DNA of 64,000 nt from Pyrenopolyporus hunteri. Lineage: Eukaryota; Ascomycota; Sordariomycetes; Xylariales; Hypoxylaceae. Under the pieces are notes generated by a model that searched no databases, was not told where the DNA came from, and saw only the letters and a program-made list of their open reading frames with translations. Positions 11,862 to 23,033 of the stretch are shown in pieces. The position numbers and the translations under genes are program-made. Numbering within the stretch: the first letter of the stretch is position 1; the number at the start of each line of letters is the position of its first letter. Location: NCBI GenBank assembly GCA_902806595.1, contig CADCXC010000004.1, forward strand, positions 2,976,001-3,040,000, read 5' to 3'.

Positions 11862-13188
11862 TTATCGACCTTGGGCCAGTCGCCGTTTCCGTTCTTCCTT
11901 CTCTCGCTTGAGCTTCTCTTCTAGCGCTTGCTCTCGTTTGTCCTCTTCGCGAGCTAGCAGCTCGGCTCTTCGCTCCTCCACGTCAATGTCCGATAAACCA
12001 GCTTCCATGTCGCTCGACGCATCCGAGTCATAGCCGTAGCCTCCACCTCCGTAATCGGGCTCGTCATCTTCATCGTATTCGATGAAGTCGTCCATCTCAT
12101 CGTCGTATTCATCGTCGTACCTATTCCGAGGCTTCTGTCTCGGGGGCGCGAGGAGACCACCGGTCCTATATGTAGATGAACCCTTCCTGGACGATGATAC
12201 CTTATCCGAGGCTGCACCTGGTCGAGGACGTGCTGTTCCGGTATAGCCCGTAGTAGCCGTTGCGGATTTCTTAATTTTCTTCTCCGCTGCCTCACCGCCC
12301 GACGAGCCTGGTCTTGGCTTGCCACCCGCCTTGGCATCTCTGGGGGCACCATTCCGACCTGCGTCGCGAGCCGCCGTCCCAGGCCTCGTTCCTTCACGGG
12401 AAGACGGAGTAGCAGGAGCCCGACTGTTACCGGCGTACGGCTTTCCGTCTTTCCCTTTAACCATACTTGGTTTCTGTTCCGCTTTCGCAGGCCGTTCTTT
12501 CTTACTGCTCCCAATAGACTTATGCTGAATCACACCGACTTTAGCCATCGATGCTTGAGCCTTTTTAGCACGTTCCATTATCTCCTGGAATGATCCCTTC
12601 TTCGGTGCCTTGGACGGATCTGAACTAGTCGGCGTCGTAGGCGACGACTTCGCGGGAGGCGCTTTAGATGCAGCGGCTAATGAAGTGGCGATAAGTTTTG
12701 GCCGGGGAGCGGGCTGATCTGACGGCTTCTTTGTCTGGGAAGCACTGGATTGCGACCCGGACATGGGTCTTCCGTTTGAGGATGAGGCACCAGGACGCTG
12801 TCCATTTGGTACCGGAGGTTGATAGCGCCCATTTGTTGACGGCGAATGCGTGCGGTGAGGGAGAGACGAGGGCTTGGCCGTGAGGGACGATGAGGCGGGT
12901 TTCGGCCGATCAACAGCATCTCCTTTCACATCTCGAGTGGTCTTATTTGTTGTTGAGTAAGATGCATCTTGTTGTCGTGATTTGGGAATCTTATTTGATG
13001 TCGTGCTATGCGAATCGTCTTCTGCTTTGCGCTTTAGGCCAGATGCTGGCGGCTTCTGCGACTGCGGCGCGGAAGAGGGATTCCCACCCGAAATCTCGGC
13101 AAGGAGATCACCGATCTGTTTGCGCAAGGCGTTAGAACCGAGATACTTACCGTGGAAGGGGAGCCAGGAAAATGACACATACAGGCAT
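11862..13188 (-). CDS. SPT2: SPT2 family chromatin protein
   Basis: SPT2 is a histone H3-H4 binding factor linked to transcription elongation. Minus-strand exons are 13188-13183 and 13115-11862 (419 residues). The first exon is only ATG CCT; the 67-base intron runs from GTATGT to CAAACAG and joins to ATCGGTGATCTC, giving MPIGDLLAEISGG. The long frame itself has no usable ATG near its start, so this tiny exon is needed. Residues 15-330 are low-complexity, rich in Ser, Pro, Lys and Ala, as usual in the family. The C-terminus carries the conserved SPT2 signature: YDDEYDDEMDDFIEYDEDDEPDYG followed by a charged helix (ERRAELLAREEDKREQ and a Lys/Glu/Arg-rich tail). It is divergent from the ribosomal P2 gene. 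Confidence 0.9.
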
Positions 13189-14168
13189 TATGATAAGGCT
13201 CGCTGTCTCCTAGACAGCAGGGAAGGGCCTCTGAAGGATATTTCGGTTGCCGTCAGGAGCATAGGGTGTGCCTGAGGCGTCATATGTTGGCGGGCTGTGT
13301 CATGTGCGATGACTCTGTCCTCAAGACCCGATGCGACCTGAAAAAGGAGCGTGAATGAGGCTAGACTGATGGGCTGCGGGGATTCCACAGCTTCAGAAAA
13401 GTCTCAGATCGATGGTGTACACGAGTAACGAATGCGGAGGCTAATCGGGCGACAAAGGATGCGGGTGTCTAAAGGATTGTTAGGTGAAAATGTTGATGAT
13501 AAGAGGTTTGAACAAAGAAAGTCTCGTGCCGTCCCGTTCCTACAGTACAAATCGAATAAGTACGAAATACTTAATGGGTACTTTGCGCTTACATGTATGA
13601 GCCTGATTAGGTCCCACCCTTGCAGCAAACTGAGGTGTGGCTGAGCTACGTCATTTCAAGGCCGCAATTCGCCATAGGGGTAATTCAAGTGGGGGCTTGG
13701 TGCAGGGTCGAGCCACAGTGCCTGTGGAGCGGAGGTAAGACTGCTGATTGGACTGTCAATTGGACTTGTCAGTTTAGAGGATCGGGAAATCTAAGCCGAC
13801 CCTAATCAGGTGATAGGCGAGGACCCGCTCTTCAACTTTCCGCCCACAGCCAATTCCAGACACACTGAAAATCTAAGGAAACTTTTCTGGCTGAACAAAA
13901 GTCTTAACCACTTTTCAACTTCAACCTCGTCACACCGAAATCTCCCACAGAACTCGAAGGCTCAGTCTCCGCCCAAAACCGCGGTTAAATCGATTGATTT
14001 CTCGTGTTCTTTCTCACATTCCGTAAGTGGCCGGCCTGCTCTGAGATATTCGCATACGTCCATTGGAACATTGCAGCTCCGCCGAATTATTCGCTTTGCG
14101 CCCCGCGCTCGCTGCAGTACCTCATCCCCGCTAACCAACAGTCGCGATCGCAGAACAACCCAGAAAAA
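13189..14168. promoter_or_regulatory. Divergent promoter region, SPT2 / RPP2
   Basis: 980 bases between two outward-facing start codons. Sequence from about 13840 to 14160 is rich in C and T and likely includes the RPP2 5' leader. I could not identify a specific factor site. Confidence 0.5.
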
Positions 14169-14625
14169 ATGAAGCACCTCGCAGCTTACCTCCTCCTCGG
14201 CCTTGCTGGCAACAGCTCGCCTTCCGCCTCCGACATCAAGGAGGTCCTCGACTCCGTCGGTATCGAGGCCGACAATGACCGTCTGGAGAAGCTCCTGTCC
14301 GAGCTCGAGGGCAAGGACATCAACGAGGTTAGACTGCCCGATATAGTGAATTTTCCAAGAGGTGGCAACATAGGCTAACACGATATCCCAGTTGATCGCT
14401 GAGGGATCCAGCAAGCTCGCCTCCGTCCCCTCGGGCGGTGCTGGTGGTGCACCTGCTGCCGGTGGCGCCGCTGCCGGTGGTGCTGCTGCCGAGGAGAAGG
14501 AAGAGGAGAAGAAGGAAGAAGGTATAGTTCAGACTATGACCTCTTTTCACCCACGTCGCATACTAACGTACCCTCCAGAGAAGGAAGAGTCCGACGAGGA
14601 TATGGGCTTCGGTCTGTTCGACTAA
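14169..14625 (+). CDS. RPP2: 60S acidic ribosomal protein P2
   Basis: P2 pairs with P1 in the ribosomal stalk that recruits and activates elongation factors. Exons are 14169-14327, 14392-14521 and 14579-14625, giving 111 residues, the family's usual length. The N-terminus [15 protein letters not shown] and the helix [18 protein letters not shown] are diagnostic for P2 rather than P1. An Ala/Gly hinge ([13 protein letters not shown]) is followed by a charged segment and the invariant tail [11 protein letters not shown]. The second intron has a perfect TACTAAC branch site 12 bases before the acceptor. Introns are 64 and 57 bases. Confidence 0.97.
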
Positions 14626-15660
14626 GCGGATTTCGTACATGGATACAACAACGAAGTCATGCGTTTTTGGAGGGGCGGCACAAAATGGGCTATGGCGGTC
14701 TTGCATGGTAACCGGCGTGGAAGGGTCTACGTTTGATCAACGAGGGCATCTAAAGGCGGTTAGGGCAAATATAACAGTGCTGCTTCTCTGATCCTGGTGT
14801 CCATCATCACTGGCCGAATTGATACTGTGAACGCACATACGACTAATCTGGTCCCGGTGAAGGTTTAATTCGAATGATTCTACTCCCTCGTTTTTTTTTT
14901 GTCAATTGACTTCATTTCTCACGATTCAAATTTCCTATATGCGGAATAACAACGATGGGAATATGTAGGACAAGATGGGGGATAATCTGCGACGGTATTG
15001 GATTTGATACCACAAGTAACCCTACCAGGGAATCCCAAATATAAGTATTCTCGTATCGAGATCTTAAGCGTTGACTTGCATACCTAGGTACCTTAGGTAG
15101 GTACCATTGAAGTCGATCTCGGAGGGGCCATTGTGGAATGGGATGATGCGACTTGTGTTAAGCTACGGTAAATTTGTGTACTAATGCAATGGCTACGGGC
15201 GCGAATTGCATAAGCGAGTTGTTTATCGATACAAAGCTTACAGACTTTTAGCGTCGCGCCGTCTGATTGGCTACCGAGAGCGGGAATGTGGGCGTTGCTC
15301 CTAGCAACGAAATAAAAAACGAAGAAGGGACGCCAAGCCAATTGAAGCAGGGAGTCCGGGGGAACTTTTTGTCTGGAGAAACATCCTCCAAAACCCTTCC
15401 AAACCATCCAAACCAAGCATGACCACGCCCAATTACTTTCGCATTACCGCCCCCCATTCACCCAATCTTGCTCCCACTCTGCAATGTTTTGGAATATGAT
15501 CTGCTTCGACACGTAGAATATCTCTTAAATCCACTGTACCCGACACTAATCCGCCCCTTCGCCCATTCGTCAATTCGACGCGCTATACCCGCCCGCTTTG
15601 TTTTCTATTTTCCTTTTCAATAAATAGCTTACACAGCTTACACGGCCTTCACCTCACATC
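14626..15660. other. Intergenic region before the Mps1-like kinase gene
   Basis: About 1 kb. It contains a T9 run near 14891, a CCTAGGTACC unit at 15081-15106 and, from 15540 to 15660, a pyrimidine-rich probable promoter/leader. Open frames on the minus strand here look non-coding. Confidence 0.5.
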
Positions 15661-18438
15661 ATGGCGTCCGCATCACCGGCGCCAGGCTCTTCGAGCTATC
15701 ACTCGGCTGCCATTACTAGAAAGTCGTCTCTGAGGTCGGGATTAAGAAGAGCTCCATCTAGATCATCAAATCCTGCCCCCTCAACTCATGGCTCCAAGTC
15801 GCAATATGCAGGGAATGATAGCTCGGACGACGAGATCCCTGTGCCTATGAAGCTCAGTGCTCTTACCAAAGCTCTTCTAAACGACGAGGGGGCTGAGCCC
15901 GAGCGGGATAATGGGCGCATTAGAACTCGGGCACAAAGCCATCGCCCGTCGTCGCCGGTCCACGCAGAGCAGGACAAACCCGTCAAGAGACGCAGCGTCT
16001 TGAGCGCATCCGTGGGATCGGTCGGCGAAGAGAGGAGACATACTCGCGCCAACAGCGCACAATTACCATCGCGACCGACTTCACCCGTCAGGAGTCAGGC
16101 TAGTAGAGAGAGTAGTCCCGTCAGGAAGCGCGTCGTTCGCTTGAGCGCTGCGTCGGCGACCTCCGCCGCTACCTCTCAGGCCAAGCCAGCGAAGAGAAGG
16201 TCGACGTCGACGTCGTTCTCTGCTTCGCGAAGCGGAAATCGCCCCCCCAGCCGAGCTGATAGTGTAGCGGAGGAGAGGGCTAACGCATCAGAGATAAGGG
16301 ACAAAGACTTGAATACACCGGCGCAACAGGGCCGCGTAGTTAGGATCGCTGTAGGGTCGTCGGGTAGTAAGAATCGCTCGACGGGGTCTTCCAGGCCAAC
16401 AGACCTCGCTTCTTCATTCCATTCCCACGCCGCCCAGTCTGATGAAAATGAAGTTCCCGAGGCCCCACAGACCGTCCCTCGACAAATAGGGATGTCCAAT
16501 CCGGGCAGCGCTTCCCGACTGGGCTCTAACGGATCTAGGAATCGCAACGACGAAAACCAAGCAGTGCAGAGCTCAATGCGTATCAAGAGAGTAGGAAAGG
16601 TCCCCGGCAGCTTTCTCAGCGGCCCTGCGCGTCGAGGACGAAGGAGACAAAGCGAGGAAGACGCCGAAAACGAAAGAGAGCAGCATCGATCCAGTCAGGA
16701 GTCCGACGCGCAACCGCCCCGGGAATCTGATGACTACGAACCAGCAGATAATCTCGCGTCCTCGTATTACGTACCGGACCGACTCGCCTCGGGGAGCCCT
16801 GTTAGCTCCAAAGGCTCCGTGAGAGCAGTCCATAGAAGGGGAGTGCCGTCCGCCGTAGTAGAAGACGGACAAGTTCCGCGCTCTCGGCAGACTTCGCCCG
16901 AACACGACGAGATCCCTATTCCGCATTATCGTATCCCACCCCCACGATCGGAAGCCCCCGCGAGAAACGATCAGGAAAACGAAGCGCCGCCGACGTTTAA
17001 GAGAAATAGAGCACCCGTGGGGAGCTTCCTGGAGAAAGATGTTCCTAAGGTTCCAGCCCGTCCTTTAAGTGCTGCCGAGGTGGGTGCCATACGACCTTCG
17101 TCACCCGAGCGTAGGGCATTAAGCTCGCTGAGCCAGAACACGCCTCGAAGGGCAGCGCCGGCCCCGCCTCCCAAGATGTCGATTTTAGATGCCGCCACAT
17201 CCTCAGCCGGGGCAGCCACCACGGCGCAGGCGGCGAAGCGACGGAACTATATGAAGGTGAACGGCAAATGCTACACGAGACTCGACTCGCTTGGCCGTGG
17301 AGGGAGCGGAAAAGTGTACCGCGTGGCGGCCGACAACGGCAAGATGTTCGCGTTGAAGCGCGTCTCTATCGAAGGCGCAGACGAGGGTACGGTCCGAGGT
17401 TATAAGGGCGAAATCGATCTCCTGAGAAAGTTGACCAACGTCGAGCGAGTCATCACCTTATTCGATTACGAGATGAACGAAGAGAAACAGGTCCTCAGCC
17501 TGGTGAGTTTTACATGCTTCTATCCCTTTCGCCACTCCATAATATTTTTGGCTTAGCTAATTGAATATCTTACTGGTGCCTAGCTTATGGAAATGGGCGA
17601 GTTGGACCTTAACACGCTCCTGCGCCTCCGGTTATCGCCTGAGAATGCCAAGTTTGACCCGGTTTTCGTGCGCTATTACTGGCAGGAGATGCTCGAATGC
17701 CTCGCTGCTGTTCACGCTTACGATATCGTACACTCGGATCTAAAGCCGGCGAACTTTGTATTAGTGCAAGGCCGCTTGAAGCTGATCGATTTCGGCATCG
17801 CCAACGCCATCCAGACTGATGAGACAGTCAATGTGCACCGCGAAACTCAAATCGGCACGCCCAACTATATGAGTCCGGAGAGTTTGATCGACTCTAACGC
17901 TACGGATGCCGCCGGCCACCGCATCAGCTCCATCAGCAACCCCCCGCGCCCCAAGCTCATGAAGCTTGGTAAGCCGAGCGATATCTGGAGCTTAGGATGC
18001 ATTCTGTTCCAGATGGTGTATGGGACACCACCGTTCGGCCACATCCCGAACCAGATGGCTCGGTGCCACGCCATCATCAACTGGCAGTACGAAATCGAGT
18101 TCCGCGACAAAGGTATTGGCGGCACTCCAGTGCCCCCCAGTCTCCTAAGGACCTTGAAGCGATGCCTCACCCGCGATCAGCACCTGCGACCAACCTGCGA
18201 GGAGTTACTGTCCAGGAGCGACCCGTTCCTATACCCGGTCGAGGCGCCTGAGGGGACTCTGCCCATCACCGAGGAGCTACTGGGACGGATCATACAGAGC
18301 GTAGTGACCCGCTGTCGCGAGAGAATGCCGACTGAGTCCGAAGCGCTGAGCGTCTGGCCCCAAGCTTACTGGGGCAGCGTCGCCAAGGCCGTAGGAAGGG
18401 AAGTCGCCTCGAGAGGATCCCCCGAGGGCTCGAGGTAG
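15661..18438 (+). CDS. Mps1/TTK-like dual-specificity protein kinase
   Basis: Homologue of Mps1, the kinase of the spindle assembly checkpoint and spindle-pole duplication. Exons are 15661-17502 and 17584-18438 (898 residues); the 81-base intron falls inside the kinase domain. Residues 1-520 are disordered and rich in Ser, Arg and Pro, with many SP/TP sites. The kinase domain runs from about 530 to 860: glycine loop LGRGGSGKVY, catalytic lysine in FALKRV (K566), HSDLKPANF (D666; the HSD form is characteristic of Mps1), DFG at 683-685 and activation segment TQIGTPNYMSPESL. The APE motif appears as SPE. A short tail after the kinase domain resembles the Mps1 C-terminal extension. Confidence 0.93.
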
Positions 18439-19521
18439 CGAAGCGAGAAACGCAAAACGATGATGATAATAATAATAGATCACGACTTACGATACAGGGG
18501 AGAAAGAAAAAACGTGTTGGTTGAGCAAGAGGAGGCGTTGGCTGCTTACCTACTACATAAGGGCTTATACACGCGAGGAGTGGATAATCGCCTTTTGAGC
18601 GGGACTATGGTCCAGTTGTTCGGGTTTTCCTTCTCTATATTTTTTTTTTACCTACCTACGTTACTACATACTATTCGAAGCCTCGTTAGAAAAGGGACCC
18701 AGGTTATCGGCCTTTGTCGAAAGATATCCCCTCCTACCTCCCATGTCTAATGTTCTTTCTGCTTTAACTTAACGCTCATGCCCATTAGCCACGGAGTTCC
18801 AGGATAGGCGCGGGGAGTTGGGGGGTTACCAGCAGCTCTATTGCTAGATATGGCGTGTTGTTGGGGTGGCTGGTGGTGTTTTGTCGTTTTTTTATAGCGA
18901 TGCGTGGTTGTTGTTGGTTGTCAGGGGTTAGGAGTTGGCTTTAACGTTATCTAACGTACTCATGTACGTACGTTTTCGGTTATAAACAAGACACTTATTT
19001 TAATGATAACCTCGTCGATCGTTGGATGTCCTATTTTTGAGTGGCCCTAGGACTTTTTCATAAGTTGATTGTTATAGTGCCTTGGTAATGCTTAAACTCG
19101 TTCGTACTGTGAATGAATAGGATTCTCAATATTTTCCTATAGGGGACGGAGGTTGAAGCCGAAGATAAGACCTCGTGCTCTTTCACTTCTCGTTGTAATT
19201 TCTTTTTTATACATTGGAGCTGGCTATATGTCACGAGCCCGTATAAGTGATACATACATACATGCTGTTTACCACCGATCAATCTTAGGTCATAGTATCC
19301 ATCCATCGACCAGCCGCTCTCCACCAAGGGTGTACTGGCTTAAGAGACGGAATAGATAGCTAGCCCTTCTCCTCCTCGCTACCTCCATCCACCATCATTC
19401 ATCCCAGTGGGCACCTCTCCTCCGAATAAAAGAGGATGCGTTACCACCCATCCGTAAACAACACAATACCCCCTTCCCCTTCCCCCTTACTCCCCCAAAC
19501 CATTCCATCCACCCACCCGCT
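18439..19521. other. Intergenic, convergent 3' ends
   Basis: 1.1 kb between the stop codons of the kinase and bL21m genes. AT-rich with a T9-T10 run near 18641; no gene recognised. Confidence 0.5.
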
Positions 19522-20151
19522 CTAAGAAGGGCCCAGCAGCTTCAGGTCGCTGATGCACAGGACGGTGTGGCGGTGCTTGCTGGCGACGCGGCGGGCGCGG
19601 CGGTTGCGGCGCTTGGTCTTGACCTTGACGCGGAGGGGCTCGGCCTCGACGCCGAGGACGGTGGCGCGGCACTCGTACAGGGCCGGGTCGACGTGCGGCG
19701 AGCCCAGGAGGGTGTAGTCGCGCGAGCCCAGCGCCGACGCCCGGTCCAGCCGCAGCACGTCCCCCGGCCGCACCCCGTGCATCAGGAACGGCAGCCGCAC
19801 CCGGTCCCCCCGCGTCACCAGGTACGGGAATCCGTGGATGTGCACCGTGATGTAGTGCTGCGGCTGCGCGCGCAGCAGCGGGAACAGCTCCGCTACCGAG
19901 GTCGAGGTTATGGTGGTGCCTTGCTGGGATGGAGCTGATGGAGGAGAGGGCGGCTTGGAGGGCGCTATGGGGGGCACGGTGGTCTGCGTTGGCGTTGCGC
20001 TTGGTGGGATGGCTGGGTTGGCGTTCGATGACGACGTCGTTGTTGCTGTCGTGGCGAGGCTGCGTGCCCGGATCGGGAGGAGGAAGGTCGGCGGTAGACG
20101 GGTTATAGGTGTGCGCAGCTCCAAGACGGAGCGCAACAGGGAGCGGCTCAT
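19522..20151 (-). CDS. MRPL49: Mitochondrial large-subunit ribosomal protein bL21m
   Basis: Homologue of bacterial L21 and yeast Mrpl49, a structural protein of the mitochondrial 54S subunit. One exon, 209 residues. The start is taken at ATG 20151 (MSRSLLRSVLELRTP) because it gives a basic, amphipathic import sequence; the frame extends upstream but without sense. Residues 30-75 are a Pro/Ser/Thr linker. The L21 domain begins near HYITVHIHGFPYLV and contains RPGDVLRLDR and the basic signature KTKRRNRRARRVASKHRH near the C-terminus, which matches the family's KxRRKKxYRRxxGHRQ-like segment. The gene is strongly GC-rich compared with its flanks. It is divergent from NSA2. Confidence 0.93.
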   Translation of the reverse strand: MSRSLLRSVLELRTPITRLPPTFLLPIRARSLATTATTTSSSNANPAIPPSATPTQTTVPPIAPSKPPSPPSAPSQQGTTITSTSVAELFPLLRAQPQHYITVHIHGFPYLVTRGDRVRLPFLMHGVRPGDVLRLDRASALGSRDYTLLGSPHVDPALYECRATVLGVEAEPLRVKVKTKRRNRRARRVASKHRHTVLCISDLKLLGPS

Positions 20152-20672
20152 CTTGTCCCCTCGTTCCCTTCTGGACCGTATTTGTTCCTTTTCTCTGGTC
20201 GGGTGTATGGAGAAGATCCTCTCGCTCCGCAATTGGCCTAATTGGTGATCTCCCCCGGCGCCTTCGGGTCGTCGTGAAGAGGGTGGTGTATGGAGACCTC
20301 GGAATTGGAATATCTTGAAGTTCACGAACAACGGAAGAGTTGAAAAGTTAAGTGGGGCACTTTTGGTTTTTCCGCTGTTGTGGTGTGGTGGAGGTACAAA
20401 GGTACCTACCAAGACGATGGTTAGGTACTGTACCAAATGTACCGTTTTATGGCTGGAGCTCCATTAGAAATTTTGATAGTGGCGGGTCCTCGATCCCGAT
20501 AACAACTACCACTTGTAACTTTTTTATCGTCAAGTTACCCGACACCAGTTATACAACTCCCAATCAATCCCCCGAATTACCGGTTCATCTTGTACTCGAG
20601 GGCCGGGTTTGATCTTGGAGCACACTCAATAGCCAATTCTAAAGTCCCTTTCGAGGGCAAAATCCATCCATC
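20152..20672. promoter_or_regulatory. Divergent promoter region, bL21m / NSA2
   Basis: 521 bases between outward-facing starts of two ribosome-related genes. A GGTACCTACC unit sits near 20400. No specific regulatory site identified. Confidence 0.5.
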
Positions 20673-21632
20673 ATGGTAAGCACCGCTCACCGAAATCATC
20701 CTTCCCAGCAGAAGAGACGAGCCCATATTAACAAAATCGACCATGACAGCCGCAAAACGAGTACATGGAGCGTTTCCGCAAGACGCACGGCAGGCGTCTC
20801 GACCACGAGGAGCGCGTGAGGAAGCGGGAAGCCCGCGAGGGCCACAAGGCGTCCAAGGACGCGCAGAACCTGCGCGGGCTGCGGGCGAAGCTGCACCAGG
20901 CGAAGCGGCACAAGGAGAAGATCCAGATGCGCAAGCAGATCAAGGCGCACGAGGAGCGCAACGTCAAGTCGGCGGACGACAGCGACCCCAAGACGCCGCT
21001 GCCCAACTACCTGCTGGACCGGTCGAACCCGACGCAGGCCAAGGCGCTCAGCACGGCCATCAAGAACAAGCGCGCCGAGAAGGCGGCCAAGTTCGCCGTC
21101 CCCCTGCCCAAGGTCCGCGGCATCAGCGAGGAGGAGATGTTCAAGGTCGTCAGCACCGGCAAGAAGACGGCCAAGAAGAGCTGGAAGCGCATGGTCACCA
21201 AGCCCACCTTCGTCGGCCCCGACTTCACCCGCCGGCCCGTCAAGTACGAGCGCTTCATCCGGCCTATGGGTCTACGGTGCGTCTTGCTTTCCCTTCCTTT
21301 CTCTTTCTTTCCTTCATAATTACAATAATAATTATCATTGTTATTACTACTTATACTAACATCGCCCTTCCCACCGCAGATACAAAAAGGCCAACGTGAC
21401 GCACCCGGAGCTAGGCGTGACGCTGCAACTGCCCATCGTGAGCGTCAAGAAGAACCCGCAGCAGCCGCTGTACACGCAGCTGGGCGTGCTGAGCAAGGGC
21501 ACCATCATCGAGGTCAACGTGTCCGAGCTCGGCCTCGTCACCGCCGGCGGCAAGGTCGCCTGGGCCCGCTACGCCCAGATCACCAACAACTGCGAGAACG
21601 ACGGCTGCGTCAACGCCGTCCTGCTCGTCTGA
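20673..21632 (+). CDS. NSA2: 60S ribosome biogenesis protein NSA2
   Basis: NSA2 is a nucleolar factor needed for 27S pre-rRNA processing and 60S assembly. Exons are 20673-20675, 20750-21276 and 21380-21632 (260 residues, the length of yeast Nsa2). The first exon is just the ATG: donor GTAAGC follows it directly, and the next exon opens CCG CAA AAC GAG, giving [15 protein letters not shown], the invariant start of the family. The later in-frame ATG at 20765 would drop five conserved residues. Recognised motifs include [23 protein letters not shown] and [20 protein letters not shown], and the C-terminal S8e-like part [17 protein letters not shown] to [19 protein letters not shown]. The coding sequence is very GC-rich. 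Confidence 0.97.
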
Positions 21633-23033
21633 GGCCGCTCGCTCTTATCCATATCCATATCCATATTCTCCTCTACGTCCTCGTACGAACGTGGGTCCCG
21701 CGCCTGTTCTCAACGATAAGGGAAATAAGAGGGAGGAAAAGCCGGAGTGGGGACAATGGCGGAAAGGGGCCGGCGAAGAACGTCGAATTTCTTATCCCGC
21801 GTAATAAGGGCAAAGAGACCCCTTCTTGTCTAGATGCCTAGCATAGACTTACTCAACAGGGTTACAAGCGAAAAGCTAGGGGACAGCTGTCCGCTTGCTA
21901 CCGTCAAATCTACGTCCCTGGTAGGGATCCGTTGAAATTTAGTAAGAGTAGACGTGGGTTCAGCAAGTCGAAGGCGGATAAAAAGATAATACTATCATCG
22001 TGCATTCAAGACGGCGTCGGGCGTTTGATGGATATCCTAGGCAGCCGGCACTGATGTCAGGGGCAGATGAATGGGAATGAAAGCCTTAGATATATAAAAA
22101 ATAAATTCCATATCTTCAAACCTTGTGACGCCCTGCCGAAATCCATGGTTTTAGTCTCAGTGACTTAAAACCAATTCTAGCTGTGATATGATTAGTCGTT
22201 TGGGAGCGTAGAGTGGCTACTTCATGCTAGCATTTACTATAGATCACATCACACCCGGTGAAAAGAAACTCAAGTTGGCAATGTATCATTGTTTGGATTG
22301 GCTGACTACGGTAACATAGAGCGACGCGATGCGATAAAAACATAGGCTAACATTCTACCAGTCGGCCGGCGGATTCTGACGCCAAATACCTAATAAGATC
22401 TATTCCCGATGCGCCGCCAATTTATCCCCTAACTTTGTCCCTAACCCGGCTTGGCCTTGCAAGCCTCGCGGTTGTATCCACGCCCCCAACGCCCCTGGCT
22501 GAATGCCGGTAGAGTCCGGGATAATAAATAATCGAATGAAGTGCCATGGAGAAATCTCGGTTCTCGATGTACCATATCGGGTAATTGGAGGTAAACGAAG
22601 GGCCAACAGCACAAACTGCTTGGAACCATAAGAAAATTCCAGTCCGCTTTGATCGGTATTTGCGCCGTCGAGAAAAAAAAAGGAAATCAAAATGCGAGAA
22701 AACAACACGAGCCGAAATAAACCCCATACACCTGCTGCTACTTGGCAGGTCGTGGACGAAGAGAAAGATGAACAATTTAGAATCGCAGTCTGAGAAGGAC
22801 GACACTTCGTGGTTGCGTGACGAATACGTCGAATCAGCGTTGGAGACCTAGGTACCCCTAGATCCTCATTGGATACTAATCCCAAAGGGTGCGTATAACG
22901 TGTTGTGTGCCACATGGCATCACTTGTGTCGTTCACACTCAACACATTGACGAGGAGAATTTATATTGTGCACTGGAAATCCAGGTCGGATTGGCGAACA
23001 AGTCATGCTGTTCCAGAACGTCGACGGTGTCAA
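21633..23033. other. Intergenic region
   Basis: 1.4 kb with no supportable gene. A minus-strand open frame at 22400-22945 is long for chance but shows no family features and no second sign of coding. An A10 run sits at about 22672-22682. Confidence 0.5.

Noticed and set aside
13116..13178. SPT2 reading from 13178 (MSFSWLPF...)
   Set aside because: That start is a GTG inside an intron with perfect GTATGT and CAAACAG ends; the spliced MPIGDLLAEISG start fits the family.
22400..22945. Minus-strand open frame of 181 codons between NSA2 and the NUFIP-like gene
   Set aside because: It begins at GTG, its composition looks random and no motif is visible; kept only as a remote possibility.
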